DNA from: an uncultured Paracoccaceae bacterium
GTDB lineage: Bacteria > Pseudomonadota > Alphaproteobacteria > Rhodobacterales > Rhodobacteraceae
Assembly (NCBI GenBank): GCA_937895435.1
Contig: CALAXT010000072.1
Span: 161,320-225,319, forward strand
DNA length: 64,000 nt
Direction of reading: 5' to 3'
Of the stretch, positions 20,205 through 30,751 are shown piece by piece. Positions within the stretch are counted from its first letter, which is position 1; every line of letters begins with the position of its first letter. The notes beneath the pieces were generated by a model. That model did no database searches. It was not told where the DNA came from and was given only the letters and a program-made list of their open reading frames with translations. Both the position numbers and the translations under genes were made by a program.

Positions 20205-21716
20205 ATGCTCGATCTGGCCTATACCACGCCCAAGCCCAAGGTGATTTCTGGGGCGCAAGAAGATTGGGAATTGGTGATTGGCATGGAAATCCATGCCCAA
20301 GTCGCCTCAAACGCCAAATTGTTTTCTGGCGCATCGACAACTTTTGGTGCTGAGCCAAACGCGAATGTGTCTTTTGTTGATGCCGCAATGCCGGGGATGT
20401 TGCCGGTGATCAATGAATACTGCGTGGCGCAGGCTGTGCGCACCGGGCTGGCCCTGAATGCAGAAATTCACTTGTTTTCAGCATTTGACCGTAAAAATTA
20501 TTTCTATCCTGATCTGCCACAGGGCTATCAGATCAGCCAGCTTTATCACCCGATCGTGGGCGAGGGTGAGGTGCTGGTGGATATGGCCCCCGGCATCGCA
20601 CGACTGGTGCGCATTGAGCGTATTCATTTGGAACAAGATGCTGGCAAATCGATCCATGACATGGACCCCAGCATGTCATTTGTTGATCTGAACCGCACGG
20701 GTGTGGCGCTGATGGAAATTGTCAGCCGCCCAGATATTCGCGGCCCCGAAGAGGCCGCCGCCTATGTGGTAAAACTGCGCCAGATCCTGCGGTACTTGGG
20801 CACCTGCGATGGCAACATGCAAAACGGCAATTTGCGCGCTGATGTCAACGTATCGGTATGCCGCATTGGCCAATATGAAAAATTTGCAGCAACCGGCGAT
20901 TTCAGCCACCTTGGGACCCGCTGCGAGATCAAAAACATGAACTCAATGCGCTTTATCCAACAGGCGATTGATTATGAGGCCCGCCGCCAAATTGCACTTT
21001 TGGAAGACGGTGGCACGGTCTTGCAGGAAACCCGGCTTTATGATCCTGATCGCGGCGAAACCCGGTCGATGCGCTCTAAGGAAGAGGCGCAGGATTACCG
21101 CTATTTCCCCTGCCCCGATCTGCTACCGCTGGAGATTGAGCAAGCTTGGGTTGATGATATCAAAGCCAGCCTGCCCGAGTTGCCCGATGCCAAAAAGGCC
21201 CGCTTTGTCTTGCATTATGGCATGACCGAATATGATGCCGCCGTTTTAACGGCTGAAACCGAAAATGCCGCCTTTTTTGAAGCGGTGGCCGAAGGCCGCG
21301 ACGGCAAACAGGCGGCCAATTGGGTGATCAATGAGCTGTTCGGCCGTCTGAACAAACAGGGTTTGGGCATTGCTGAAAGCCCGGTATCTGCAGCGCAATT
21401 GGGCGGTGTGCTAGATTTGATCGCCTCAGATGCGATTTCGGGCAAGATCGCCAAAGATTTGTTTGAAATCCTGTGGACTGAGGGCGGCAACCCGGCCGAA
21501 ATCGTCGAAGCCCGTGGAATGCGCCAGGTCACCGATACGGGCGCGATTGAGGCTGCCGTTGATGAAATCATCGCCGCCAACCCCGCTCAGGTCGAAAAGG
21601 CCCGCGCCAACCCCAAACTGGCAGGCTGGTTTGTGGGTCAGGTGATCAAGGCAACAGGTGGCAAGGCAAACCCTGCCGCCGTCAATGCGCTCGTCGCACA
21701 AAAACTGGGGCTTTAA
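20205..21716 (+). CDS. gatB: Aspartyl/glutamyl-tRNA amidotransferase subunit B
   Basis: Subunit of GatCAB, which converts misacylated Glu-tRNA(Gln) or Asp-tRNA(Asn) to the correct amide form. The 503-residue protein shows [56 protein letters not shown] and the [22 protein letters not shown] block. The C-terminal tail (about 360-503) is the YqeY-like tRNA-binding part. The ATG at 20205 follows GGAG at 20195; a TTG at 20193 would add four residues. gatA and gatC are not adjacent, which is usual in this group. Confidence 0.96.
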   Translation: MLDLAYTTPKPKVISGAQEDWELVIGMEIHAQVASNAKLFSGASTTFGAEPNANVSFVDAAMPGMLPVINEYCVAQAVRTGLALNAEIHLFSAFDRKNYFYPDLPQGYQISQLYHPIVGEGEVLVDMAPGIARLVRIERIHLEQDAGKSIHDMDPSMSFVDLNRTGVALMEIVSRPDIRGPEEAAAYVVKLRQILRYLGTCDGNMQNGNLRADVNVSVCRIGQYEKFAATGDFSHLGTRCEIKNMNSMRFIQQAIDYEARRQIALLEDGGTVLQETRLYDPDRGETRSMRSKEEAQDYRYFPCPDLLPLEIEQAWVDDIKASLPELPDAKKARFVLHYGMTEYDAAVLTAETENAAFFEAVAEGRDGKQAANWVINELFGRLNKQGLGIAESPVSAAQLGGVLDLIASDAISGKIAKDLFEILWTEGGNPAEIVEARGMRQVTDTGAIEAAVDEIIAANPAQVEKARANPKLAGWFVGQVIKATGGKANPAAVNALVAQKLGL

Positions 21717-21746
21717 GTCCGCCAACCGATCTTTAAGGGGGCCGTT

Positions 21747-22199
21747 ATGCAGCGCTTTGAATACAAGATCGTGCCAGCGCCCACCCGTGCCACCAAAAGC
21801 GCACGCAAAGCACAGAGCGCCGCGGACCGTCTGTCAATTGTTTTGGCCGATGTGATGAACACCCACGGCCAAGATGGATGGGAATATCTGCGCAGCGAAT
21901 ATCTGCCACTGGAAGAACGGCGTGGCATTTTTGCTCGTCAAAGCGTCAGCCAGCACCATGTTTTGGTGTTTCGCCGCGCGTTGCCCGTCTTGGGTGATCT
22001 GACAGGCCCATTGGTGCCATCCTCCGCGCGCAACGCAGAATCATCCCCCCCTCGATCGCTCAGCCCTGCGCCAATCGCCCCCGGCCAACAAGATATGACT
22101 GTCGGGCGCACCCCAACACTGGGGGCTGCCCCCGCCTTGGGCCCCGCTGCGGCGCCAGCCCTGGGCCCCGCCCCCGAACGTGGTGTGACAAAACCCTAA
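21747..22199 (+). CDS. DUF4177 domain protein
   Basis: A 150-residue protein beginning MQRFEYKIVPAP with DGWEYLRSEYLP, the DUF4177 signature of an unknown small beta-rich domain (residues 1-80). The C-terminal half is a low-complexity tail rich in proline and alanine with a repeated APALGPA unit around residues 125-142. AAGGGGG lies before the ATG. It follows gatB by 30 bp and may be cotranscribed with it. No function is assigned. Confidence 0.75.
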   Translation: MQRFEYKIVPAPTRATKSARKAQSAADRLSIVLADVMNTHGQDGWEYLRSEYLPLEERRGIFARQSVSQHHVLVFRRALPVLGDLTGPLVPSSARNAESSPPRSLSPAPIAPGQQDMTVGRTPTLGAAPALGPAAAPALGPAPERGVTKP

Positions 22200-22216
22200 A
22201 GTTTGCCAAGCGCGGG

Positions 22217-22477
22217 CTATTGTGCCCGCACATCAATCCCCAAAGCATGGATACGCCCCATGATATCAGGGCCAATTGCCGCATGAATCGCCCGATGCCG
22301 CGCGATCCTGGTCATTGGGCCAAACGCCGCCGCGGTGATCGACACCTGAAAATGGCTCTCACCCGCCTCGGTATGGCCCGCATGGCCACGATGTTTTTCG
22401 CTTTCATCCACCACATCCAAGGCGGTTGGGGCAAAAGCCGCACGCAGGCGGGTCTCAATTTCGGTCACAATCGGCAT
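22217..22477 (-). CDS. BolA family protein
   Basis: An 86-residue BolA-fold protein. BolA proteins work with monothiol glutaredoxins in iron-sulfur and redox regulation. Visible traits are the N-terminal helix with IETRLRAAFAP, a loop with SEKHRGHAGHTEAGESHFQV and the helix HRAIHAAIG, with a histidine at the usual ligand place. It is transcribed opposite to the J-domain gene; their starts are 100 bp apart. The bolA-dnaJ-cobS-cobT arrangement is common in alphaproteobacteria as far as I know. Confidence 0.88.
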   Translation of the reverse strand: MPIVTEIETRLRAAFAPTALDVVDESEKHRGHAGHTEAGESHFQVSITAAAFGPMTRIARHRAIHAAIGPDIMGRIHALGIDVRAQ

Positions 22478-22577
22478 TTTTCTCGCTCAACCCTTTCTGT
22501 CGGTCACAAAAAACTCTAAGGTCTGGCCTCCGAGTCGAACAGGCCAAATCGTGCCCCCCTGACCAGAGAGTGAAGCC

Positions 22578-23210
22578 ATGACAACGCGCCCACCTTTTGA
22601 ATTTGATCTGCGCGTGTCGTCAGACAAAAAGCGCCGCACCAAGGGCAAGCGCGGTATGTCGGGCGCGTTTGAAACATCCAGCCGGCAATGTGACCACCCC
22701 GAGTGCGCCGAGGCCGGCCAATATCGCGCCCCAAAATCACCCGATCTGCTGGATCAGTATTTTTGGTTTTGCAAAGATCATGTGCGCGAATACAATCTAA
22801 AGTGGAACTTCTTTTCAGGTCAGACTGAGGATGAATTTGCAAAAATGCTGGAAAGCGACCGCGTTTGGGGCCGGGAAACCAAACCTTTTGCCCAACGCAG
22901 CGAAGAGGCGCGCGCCTGGCAGCGGTTAGGTGTCGAAAATCCAAGCGAGATCTTGGGCGAAAAGGCCACACAAAACCCAGGCCGCTCGATCACAGGTACC
23001 CGTCGTCTGCCCCCCACCGAACGCCGTGCGCTGGAAATTCTGGAAGCCCGCGATCATTGGAGCCGGGCAGAGATTCGCAAACAATACAAAAGCCTGATCA
23101 AAGATCTGCACCCCGATATGAACGCCGGAAACCGCGATGACGAAGACCGCCTGCAAGAGGTCGTCTGGGCGTGGGATCAGATTAAAGACAGCCGGAATTT
23201 TCGCGACTAG
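22578..23210 (+). CDS. J-domain (DnaJ-like) protein
   Basis: A 210-residue protein with a C-terminal J-domain (about residues 147-208) containing the HPD tripeptide in IKDLHPDMNAG, which stimulates the ATPase of a DnaK-type Hsp70. The N-terminal part has a cysteine pair region, CDHPECAEAGQYRAP, then CKDHVREYN, which may bind a metal. It lacks the Gly/Phe region and zinc fingers of true DnaJ. It lies 98 bp before cobS on the same strand, suggesting a shared unit with the cobaltochelatase genes, although a direct role there is inference only. Confidence 0.88.
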   Translation: MTTRPPFEFDLRVSSDKKRRTKGKRGMSGAFETSSRQCDHPECAEAGQYRAPKSPDLLDQYFWFCKDHVREYNLKWNFFSGQTEDEFAKMLESDRVWGRETKPFAQRSEEARAWQRLGVENPSEILGEKATQNPGRSITGTRRLPPTERRALEILEARDHWSRAEIRKQYKSLIKDLHPDMNAGNRDDEDRLQEVVWAWDQIKDSRNFRD

Positions 23211-23308
23211 ATGGCGGCACCTTTGGCGCGCCTTTCCCTTGCGCAGCCGCGCGTTATGTTCCAAACCAAATCAAACGGGCCAAGCGCCCATAAGGCATGA
23301 GGATAGTG

Positions 23309-24295
23309 ATGGCTGACGGGATGATCGACGCAGGCGCAAAACCCACCGAAGAGATTTCCGTGCGCGAGGTCTTTGGGATTGATACCGACATGAAGGTCAA
23401 AGGCTTTGCCGAGCCGACCGACCGCGTGCCCGAAATTGACCCCACCTATAAGTTTGATCCCGACACCACTTTGGCCATTTTGGCAGGCTATGCCTATAAC
23501 CGCCGGGTGATGGTGCAAGGGTATCACGGCACGGGCAAATCCACCCACATTGAACAAGTCGGCGCACGGCTGAACTGGCCTACCGTGCGTGTCAATCTTG
23601 ACAGCCATATCAGCCGGATTGATTTGATCGGCAAAGATGCCATCAAACTGCGCGATGGCAAGCAAGTGACCGAATTTCACGAGGGCATTTTGCCTTGGGC
23701 GCTGCGCAACCCCGTGGCGATTGTGTTTGATGAATATGATGCCGGTCGGCCTGATGTGATGTTTGTGATCCAGCGTGTGCTGGAACATGACGGCAAACTG
23801 ACACTGCTTGATCAAAACGAAATCATCACACCCAACCGCAACTTCCGCCTGTTTGCCACGGCGAACACCGTGGGCTTGGGGGACACCACCGGGCTTTATC
23901 ATGGCGTGCAGCAGATCAACCAAGCCCAGATGGATCGTTGGAGCTTGGTCGCGACGCTGAATTATCTGAGCCATGATGCCGAAACCGCCATCGTTTTGGC
24001 CAAAAACCCGCATTACAATACGGAAAAAGGTCGCCAGACCATCGGACAGATGGTGACTGTCGCGCAAATGACCCGCACCGCCTTTATGAACGGTGATCTT
24101 TCAACGGTCATGAGCCCGCGCACGGTTATCAACTGGGCGCAAAATGCGGAAATTTTCCGCAATGTGGGCTATGCGTTCCGGCTGACATTCCTGAACAAAT
24201 GCGATGAATTGGAACGCCAGACCGTGGCCGAATTCTTTCAGCGCTGCTTTGCCGAAGAACTGCCCGAAAGCGCCGCCAGTACCGCGATGGCCTAA
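23309..24295 (+). CDS. cobS: Cobaltochelatase subunit CobS
   Basis: AAA+ ATPase subunit of the aerobic, CobN-dependent cobalt chelatase that inserts cobalt into hydrogenobyrinate a,c-diamide. The 328-residue protein has Walker [10 protein letters not shown] at 71-79, Walker [10 protein letters not shown] near 140 and a sensor block [12 protein letters not shown]. The ATG at 23309 follows GAGG at the right distance; a start at 23297 is possible but less well placed. cobT follows 60 bp later. The large subunit gene cobN is not in the window. Confidence 0.93.
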   Translation: MADGMIDAGAKPTEEISVREVFGIDTDMKVKGFAEPTDRVPEIDPTYKFDPDTTLAILAGYAYNRRVMVQGYHGTGKSTHIEQVGARLNWPTVRVNLDSHISRIDLIGKDAIKLRDGKQVTEFHEGILPWALRNPVAIVFDEYDAGRPDVMFVIQRVLEHDGKLTLLDQNEIITPNRNFRLFATANTVGLGDTTGLYHGVQQINQAQMDRWSLVATLNYLSHDAETAIVLAKNPHYNTEKGRQTIGQMVTVAQMTRTAFMNGDLSTVMSPRTVINWAQNAEIFRNVGYAFRLTFLNKCDELERQTVAEFFQRCFAEELPESAASTAMA

Positions 24296-24355
24296 GTCAA
24301 AACGGGTGAAAGGGACCCCCAAGGCCCCTCCCCCAACCCCGCGTGGTGGACCCAG

Positions 24356-26233
24356 ATGACAAAACCAAGTGAAAACCCAGCCGATCCGTTCAAAAAAGCA
24401 CTGGCAGATGCTGCGCGCACGATGGCCCAAGACCGCGATTTGACGGTCAGCTATTCGGTCGACCCTGCGGGGTTGAGCGGGGCACAAATGCGCCTGCCCC
24501 AAGTCAGCCGTCGCATGACACGCGATGAAGTGCTGTTGGCACGTGGCACTGCTGACGCGCTGGCACTGCATCGCCGCTATCACGATGACACAACCCATGC
24601 CCGCTATCTGCCGCAAGGCCAAATGGCGCGCGAGCTTTACGAAGCAATGGAAACTGCCCGATGCGAGGCGATGGGCGCCCGCGTCATGCCCGGCACCGCT
24701 GGCAATATTGATGCAAAAATTAGCCAAGAAGCCGATCGTAAAGGCTATGCCCAAATTACACAATCGGCCGATGCACCGCTATCGACCGCTGCGGGCTATC
24801 TGATCCGGCATCTGGCCACGGGGCGCGATTTGCCGCCCGGCGCGCAAAATGTGATGGAACTTTGGCGCGGCTTTATTGAAGAGCAGGCGGCAGGCACGCT
24901 TGATAATCTAGACGGCGTTTTAGACAATCAGGCGGCTTTTGCAAAATTCGCCCGTCAGATGATTTCTGACTTGGGCTATGGCGATCAGCTGGGCGATGAC
25001 CCAGATCAAGATGACCCCTCATCGGATGAAAACGAACCCACTGAGGAAGATCAAGACAGCCCCGACAGCCAAGGCCAAGACGACGACAGCACAGAAGAAA
25101 CTGACGCCGAGGCCGATCAAAGCCAAGACGAACAAGACAGCGCTCAGGCCGAGGCCAGTCTGGATGAAATGGGCGATCTGCAAGAGGTCGATGAGACCGA
25201 CATGCCCGAGGCCGACGCCCCGCTTGAACCGCCGCCCCCCGCGCCCTCTTCTGCTGCAGACCCGAATTATCAGATTTATTGCAAAGAATTCGACGAAGAG
25301 ATCGACGCCCATGATCTGGCCGATCCTGCAGAATTGGAACGCCTGCGCGACTATCTTGACCAACAGCTTGACCCGCTAAAAGGTGCGGTCAGCCGGCTGG
25401 CCAACAAACTGCAGCGCCGGCTGCAAGCCCAGCAGAACCGCAGCTGGGAATTCGATTTAGAAGAAGGCGTGTTAGATGCCGGACGGTTGGCGCGTGTGGT
25501 GGCCAACCCGACAACCCCGCTCAGCTTTAAAATTGAAAAAGATACCGAATTTCGCGACACGGTCGTCACCCTGCTGATCGACAACTCTGGCTCGATGCGG
25601 GGTCGCCCTATCAGTATTGCAGCCATTTGTGCTGATGTCCTAGCCCGCACTCTCGAACGCTGCCAAGTCAAAGTGGAGATTTTGGGCTTTACCACCCGCG
25701 CCTGGAAGGGTGGCCAATCGCGCGAACGCTGGCTGGCACAAGGCCGCCCACAGGCCCCAGGCCGCCTGAATGATCTGCGCCACATCGTCTATAAATCCGC
25801 CGATGCACCATGGCGGCGCGTGCGTGACAATCTGGGCCTGATGATGAAAGAGGGTTTGCTTAAGGAAAACATTGATGGCGAGGCCCTAGAGTGGGCACAT
25901 CAGCGCATGTTGGCCCGGCGTGAAGCGCGCAAGATATTGATGGTCATTTCTGACGGTGCGCCGGTGGATGACAGCACGCTGTCGGTCAACCCAGCAAATT
26001 TTTTGGAAAAGCATTTGCGCGATGTTATCGCGATGGTTGAGCGGCGCAAGATGGTCGAATTGCTGGCAATTGGCATTGGGCATGATGTCACCCGCTACTA
26101 CAGCCGCGCCGTGACCATCACCGATGTCGAACAGCTGGCAGGTGCCATGACCGAACAGCTGGCCGCGCTTTTTGATCCCGATAAACGCGCCCGCGCTCGG
26201 ATATCAGGGATCAATTCTGCCGTGGGGCGGTGA
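24356..26233 (+). CDS. cobT: Cobaltochelatase subunit CobT
   Basis: Partner of CobS in the cobaltochelatase; the two form a hexameric AAA+ complex that acts with CobN. The 625-residue protein has a helical N-terminal domain, a long acidic linker (about residues 212-295, rich in D, E, Q and S) and a C-terminal von Willebrand A domain whose metal site DNSGSM is at 409-414. The stop overlaps the next gene (TGATG). Length and domain order match the family. The strongly acidic linker is also a family trait and is not a sign of damage. Confidence 0.93.
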   Translation: MTKPSENPADPFKKALADAARTMAQDRDLTVSYSVDPAGLSGAQMRLPQVSRRMTRDEVLLARGTADALALHRRYHDDTTHARYLPQGQMARELYEAMETARCEAMGARVMPGTAGNIDAKISQEADRKGYAQITQSADAPLSTAAGYLIRHLATGRDLPPGAQNVMELWRGFIEEQAAGTLDNLDGVLDNQAAFAKFARQMISDLGYGDQLGDDPDQDDPSSDENEPTEEDQDSPDSQGQDDDSTEETDAEADQSQDEQDSAQAEASLDEMGDLQEVDETDMPEADAPLEPPPPAPSSAADPNYQIYCKEFDEEIDAHDLADPAELERLRDYLDQQLDPLKGAVSRLANKLQRRLQAQQNRSWEFDLEEGVLDAGRLARVVANPTTPLSFKIEKDTEFRDTVVTLLIDNSGSMRGRPISIAAICADVLARTLERCQVKVEILGFTTRAWKGGQSRERWLAQGRPQAPGRLNDLRHIVYKSADAPWRRVRDNLGLMMKEGLLKENIDGEALEWAHQRMLARREARKILMVISDGAPVDDSTLSVNPANFLEKHLRDVIAMVERRKMVELLAIGIGHDVTRYYSRAVTITDVEQLAGAMTEQLAALFDPDKRARARISGINSAVGR

Positions 26234-28071
26234 TGCTGCAAAGTTTTACCACCGAGACCCGCCCAACCGATGGCCCCCCCCGGCTGGCCCGTCTGCGCGC
26301 ACATCTGACAAGCCAGGGGCTAGATGGGTTCATCGTGCCACGCGCCGATGCCCATCAGGGCGAATATGTCGCCGCCTGTGATGCCCGTCTGCAATGGCTG
26401 ACAGGGTTCAGCGGATCAGCTGGGATGTGCATCGTTTTGCCCGACGTTGCGGGGGTTTTCATTGATGGCCGTTATCGTTTGCAGGTGCGCACCCAAGTAG
26501 ACTTGGCGCATTTTACCCCGGTGCCATGGCCCGAGATCACACCGGGCGGCTGGTTGAAAGCGGAACTGCCTGCAGGTGGTATTGTGGGCTATGATCCATG
26601 GTTGCACACCAAAGAAGAGCTTGATCGATTGCACGCGGCGCTGGCAGGCACGACCATTCGCTTGCGCGCCTGTGCCAATATGGTTGATGCCATTTGGCCC
26701 AATCGTCCTGCCCCCCCCAAGGCCCCAGCTTTCGTTCAACCCACTGAACTCAGCGGCGAAAGCGCGGCCGACAAACGCGCCCGGATTGCAGCCGGATTGA
26801 AAACCGCAGGGGTGGCCAGCACAGTTCTAAGCTTGCCAGACAGCATTTGTTGGCTGCTCAATATTCGTGGCGCCGATTTGCCACGCAATCCGGTGGTGCA
26901 GTGCTTTGCGATTTTGCAGGCTGATGGCAAGGTTGATCTGTTTCTTGATCCGGCCAAACTGACGGGTAAGTTGCGCGCGCACATGGGCACCGATGTTCGC
27001 TGCCACCCCCCCCAAGATCTGGGCGCAATGGTGGCCAAGCTGACGGGCCCCGTTGGGCTTGACCCATCCAGTGCGCCGGTCTGGCTGCGTGATCGGCTGC
27101 AAGATGCGGGCACCCAAATTATGTGGGCACCCGACCCCTGTATTCTGCCCAAAGCCCGCAAGAACCCCACCGAAATTGCCGCCACCACCGCGGCGCATTT
27201 GCGCGATGCAGGCGCCATGACCGAGTTTTTGGCATGGCTGTCGACGGAGGCCCCAAAGGGCGCGCTCAGCGAAATTGATGTGGTGCGTGCATTGGAAGGC
27301 TTTCGCCAAGCCACTGGGGCGCTGCACGATATCAGCTTTGACACGATCTGCGGCGCCGGGCCCAATGGGGCCATCGTGCATTACCGTGTGACCGAAGAGA
27401 CCAACCGCAAGATTTTGCCTGACACGCTGCTGCTGGTGGATAGCGGTGGACAATACCGCGACGGCACGACCGATATCACGCGAACGATTGCCATAGGCAC
27501 CCCCAGCCCCGCGCAGATCCGCGCCTTTACCCGTGTCTTGCAAGGGATGATTGCCCTGTCGCGGGCGCGCTGGCCCAAAGGGCTGGCCGGGCGCGATCTT
27601 GATGTGCTGGCGCGCGCACCACTCTGGGCGGCGGGGCAGGATTTTGACCATGGCACCGGCCACGGTGTCGGTGTGTTTTTATCTGTGCATGAGGGTCCAC
27701 AGCGTATTTCTCGCGGGTCAGAGTGCCCACTTGAGCAAGGCATGATCGTGTCAAATGAGCCAGGATATTACCGTGAGGGCGCATTTGGTATCCGCATTGA
27801 AAACCTGCTGGTGGTGCAAGATGCCACCACGACACCTGATCTATCACAGCCAGAACTGCCCGACGCCGATGACAGGGCAATGCTGCGGTTTGACACGCTG
27901 ACATGGGTGCCGATTGATCGCACACTGATTGATCTGGGCGCGCTAAGCGATACCGAACGCGCGTGGATCGACGGGTATCATGCCGACATTCTAGCGCGGG
28001 TTGGGCCAAAGCTCAGCGCAGCCGCGCACCGCTGGCTGCGCCAGGCAGCCCGGCCACTCGGCACACCATAA
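26233..28071 (+). CDS. pepP: Xaa-Pro aminopeptidase family protein (M24B)
   Basis: Creatinase-fold metallopeptidase that removes N-terminal residues ahead of proline. The 612-residue protein has the three-part organisation of the long aminopeptidase P forms: two creatinase N-like domains (about 1-300) and a catalytic pita-bread domain with DSGGQYRDGTTDITRT, FDHGTGHGVG, SNEPGYYREGAFGIRIENLL, giving the metal ligands. I use the ATG at 26233; a GTG lies one codon earlier. Its start overlaps the cobT stop (TGATG), so it is read from the cobST transcript, although no functional link is known to me. It ends 15 bp from convergent recN. Confidence 0.88.
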   Translation: MLQSFTTETRPTDGPPRLARLRAHLTSQGLDGFIVPRADAHQGEYVAACDARLQWLTGFSGSAGMCIVLPDVAGVFIDGRYRLQVRTQVDLAHFTPVPWPEITPGGWLKAELPAGGIVGYDPWLHTKEELDRLHAALAGTTIRLRACANMVDAIWPNRPAPPKAPAFVQPTELSGESAADKRARIAAGLKTAGVASTVLSLPDSICWLLNIRGADLPRNPVVQCFAILQADGKVDLFLDPAKLTGKLRAHMGTDVRCHPPQDLGAMVAKLTGPVGLDPSSAPVWLRDRLQDAGTQIMWAPDPCILPKARKNPTEIAATTAAHLRDAGAMTEFLAWLSTEAPKGALSEIDVVRALEGFRQATGALHDISFDTICGAGPNGAIVHYRVTEETNRKILPDTLLLVDSGGQYRDGTTDITRTIAIGTPSPAQIRAFTRVLQGMIALSRARWPKGLAGRDLDVLARAPLWAAGQDFDHGTGHGVGVFLSVHEGPQRISRGSECPLEQGMIVSNEPGYYREGAFGIRIENLLVVQDATTTPDLSQPELPDADDRAMLRFDTLTWVPIDRTLIDLGALSDTERAWIDGYHADILARVGPKLSAAAHRWLRQAARPLGTP

Positions 28072-28086
28072 TCAGCCTGAAAAGAG

Positions 28087-29754
28087 CTAAGCCATGCCTG
28101 TTGCCAACAGCGCGCGGGCGGCGGCGCGGGCCGGTTCTGTCACCCGATCACCCGACAGCATCCGCGCAATCTCATCGGTGCGCTCACCTTGGGACAGGGC
28201 GCGCACATCTGAGACGGTCTGCCCCGTGTCATCCAGCCGCTTTTCCACCCGAAAATGATGCGTGCCTTGCGCCGCCACCTGCGGCGAATGCGTTACCACC
28301 AACACCTGCGCGCCACTGACCTCGGCCAAGGCGCGCAACCGCCGCCCCACGGCATCAGCAGTGGCCCCGCCAACCCCTCGATCAATTTCATCAAAAATCA
28401 TAGAAACCCCACCACCTGCCCGGCTCAGGCACAATTTCAGCGCCAGCATAAACCGCGACAACTCGCCCCCCGAGGCGATTTTGTCCAAAGGCCCAGCCGG
28501 GGCCCCAGGGTTGGTGGCAACCGCAAAACCCACGCCATCTGCCCCCTCTGGCCCAGGTTCCATGGCAGACAGTTCCGTTTTAAATATGGCCCGCTCTAGC
28601 TTAAGTGGGGCCAGTTCTCCCTGCACCGCCGCATCTAACCGCAGGGCCGCAGCAGCCCGCGCCGAGGTTAAATCGCGGCACAAAGCCAAATGCGCCGCCG
28701 TTGCCTTGGCCACGGCTTGACGCAAGCGCACCATGTCTTTTTCGCCCGCATCCAGTGTTTCCAAACGTGCCTGCAAACCGGCGCCAAATTCAGCCAGGTC
28801 ATCGGGCGCCACACCATGTTTACGCGCCAAGCCACGCATGGCAAACAGACGATCTTCCAACCGCTCGCGCTCTGTTGGATTAAACGACAGGGCCGCCAAA
28901 CACTCTTCTACCCCAGCTTCTGCATCTGACAGCTCAGCCATGGCACGCGCCAGCGCCGACAGCGGCGCATCCAACTGCCCCTCGGCCATGGCCGCAGCCC
29001 CTTCCAACCAGCGCAACGCATCACGCAGCAGGCCCTCGGCCCCCGATGGCCCAAGCGCAGCATGGGCACGCGCAATATCTTGGCCAATACGTTCCGCCGC
29101 CTGCATGCGCCGCCGGGCTGTATCAAGTGCGGCCTCTTCGCCCTGTTGCGGATCAAGCCGGGTAATTTCTTGAACGGAATGGCGCAAATATTCCTCTTCA
29201 GCGCGAATGGCCGTCAGCTTGTCTTGGGCCGCAGACAGCGCATGCTCTGCCGCGCCCCGGTCACGCCATGCCGCACGACAATCCAGCACCACCTGCGCTA
29301 ATCCCGCAAAATTGTCCAAAATTCCGCGATGGCTGCGGGGATTCATCAAGCCACGATCATCTTGCTGACCATGCAGTTCAATCAACGTCTCTGACAGATT
29401 GCGCAAAACCTCGGCTGTGATCCGGCGATCATTGGCAAAGGCGCTTTTACGACCGTCCGCCGTGCACACCCGCCGCAAAATCAGCTCATCCCCACCAGGC
29501 AGACCGGCCTGCTGCAAAATTTCATGCGCACTGTGATCAGGCGGCAGATCAAACACGGCTATGACCGAGCCGTGTGGGGCGCCAGCACGCACCACATCCG
29601 CCCGCCCACGCCACCCAAGCGCCAGCCCCAAGGCATCAAGCAAAATGGATTTTCCAGCGCCAGTCTCGCCTGTCAGCACATTCAGCCCCGGCTCAAACAC
29701 CAGCGCCAGCCGCTGAATAATCAGCATGTTTTCGATTTCCAGTGCGCGCAGCAT
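28087..29754 (-). CDS. recN: DNA repair protein RecN
   Basis: SMC-like ATPase that helps repair double-strand breaks. The 555-residue protein has Walker A GETGAGKS at 29-36, a coiled-coil middle (about 150-370) rich in A, E, R and L, the ABC signature block around IASGGELSRFMLALKL and Walker B MIFDEIDRGVGG. Length matches the family. GGGGG lies just before the ATG. It begins 15 bp after bamD and is the last gene of the long minus-strand run starting at mraZ. No LexA box could be judged by eye. Confidence 0.95.
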   Translation of the reverse strand: MLRALEIENMLIIQRLALVFEPGLNVLTGETGAGKSILLDALGLALGWRGRADVVRAGAPHGSVIAVFDLPPDHSAHEILQQAGLPGGDELILRRVCTADGRKSAFANDRRITAEVLRNLSETLIELHGQQDDRGLMNPRSHRGILDNFAGLAQVVLDCRAAWRDRGAAEHALSAAQDKLTAIRAEEEYLRHSVQEITRLDPQQGEEAALDTARRRMQAAERIGQDIARAHAALGPSGAEGLLRDALRWLEGAAAMAEGQLDAPLSALARAMAELSDAEAGVEECLAALSFNPTERERLEDRLFAMRGLARKHGVAPDDLAEFGAGLQARLETLDAGEKDMVRLRQAVAKATAAHLALCRDLTSARAAAALRLDAAVQGELAPLKLERAIFKTELSAMEPGPEGADGVGFAVATNPGAPAGPLDKIASGGELSRFMLALKLCLSRAGGGVSMIFDEIDRGVGGATADAVGRRLRALAEVSGAQVLVVTHSPQVAAQGTHHFRVEKRLDDTGQTVSDVRALSQGERTDEIARMLSGDRVTEPARAAARALLATGMA

Positions 29755-29769
29755 TCAAGCCCCCTGTGG

Positions 29770-30621
29770 CTAGAGCCACTCACCCCGGATCATCTGACGA
29801 TAGATTTCGGCCAACCAACCTTTGCCACGCGCCTCGGCCACCAGCCCATTTTGGGCCAACAACTGATAGGTATCTTGGTAAAAGGGGCTGGATTGATAGT
29901 TATAGCCCAAAATAGCCCCAGCGGTCTGTGCCTCTTCGCTCAGACCAAGCGCCAGATAGCATTCGACCAAACGATGCAACGCTTCTGCTGTGTACGAGGT
30001 CGTCTGGAAATCCTCAACCACCACCCGCAAGCGATTGATCGCGGCTGCATAATTGCCACGTTTCAAATAATAACGGCCGATTTCCATTTCTTTGGCGGCC
30101 AGATGGTCAAACGCCAGATCAAATTTCAGCACCGCTGACGCGGCATAATCACTGTCAGGGTAGGTTTCGATCAACTTACGAAACGCCTCAAGTGCCTGAA
30201 AGGTCAGGCCCTGATCGCGACCGACATCGTCAATCTGGTCATAATAGCTGAGCGCCAGCAGATATTGCGCATAGGCGGCATCTTTATCCGCGGGATAAAA
30301 ATCAACGAAGCGCTGCGCAGCAGCGCGACTTTGTTCGTAATCGCGCGCTTTGTGAAACGCATAGGTTTGCATGATCAATGCGCGTTTTGCCCAAAGCGAA
30401 TAGGGGTAAAGCCGCTCAACCTCACCAAACAGCTGTGCGGATTGCTCTGATTTTGGATTGGTTTCCAGCTCTAATTCGCCGCGTTTGTAAATTTCTTCGG
30501 CGGTTTGCTCTTCAATGGGCTTTTCCTTGGGCCCACCGGCACAGGCCGCCAGCACGCCAAGGCAGAGAACCAGCCCCAACCGCCTTGCCCAATGCAAGCA
30601 ATTCCCCTTGCCCAACACCAT
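29770..30621 (-). CDS. bamD: Outer membrane protein assembly factor BamD
   Basis: Essential lipoprotein of the BAM complex, which folds proteins into the outer membrane. From the ATG at 30621 (283 aa, AAGGTGG upstream) it has a lipoprotein signal peptide with lipobox LAAC and the acylated cysteine C27, followed by TPR-like repeats (about 45-250) with EEIYKRGELEL, RLYPYSLWAKRALIMQTYA and FVDFYPADKDAAYAQYLLALSYYDQI-type helices. The longer frame to 30855 would run into lpxC and has no lipobox logic. It sits between lpxC and recN, the usual alphaproteobacterial order. Confidence 0.93.
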   Translation of the reverse strand: MVLGKGNCLHWARRLGLVLCLGVLAACAGGPKEKPIEEQTAEEIYKRGELELETNPKSEQSAQLFGEVERLYPYSLWAKRALIMQTYAFHKARDYEQSRAAAQRFVDFYPADKDAAYAQYLLALSYYDQIDDVGRDQGLTFQALEAFRKLIETYPDSDYAASAVLKFDLAFDHLAAKEMEIGRYYLKRGNYAAAINRLRVVVEDFQTTSYTAEALHRLVECYLALGLSEEAQTAGAILGYNYQSSPFYQDTYQLLAQNGLVAEARGKGWLAEIYRQMIRGEWL

Positions 30622-30710
30622 GCCCCACCACCTTTTTTCGCGCTGATCTGCGAACCCCTTCAGCGCCGTACTAGAACGCCAATTGGACCATTTTGCCAGA
30701 CCTATCACAG

Positions 30711-30744
30711 AAAAATCAGCGGCGCAAAACGCCTTTGTTGCGCC
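30711..30744 (-). terminator. Terminator candidate after lpxC
   Basis: A 7-bp G/C-rich stem (30721-30727 with 30738-30744) with a 10-nt loop lies just past the lpxC stop. On the minus strand it is followed after 5 nt by TTTTT (30715-30711). The distance to the T-run is longer than ideal, so it may only partly stop transcription into bamD. Confidence 0.45.
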
Positions 30745-30751
30745 AGCCCAC

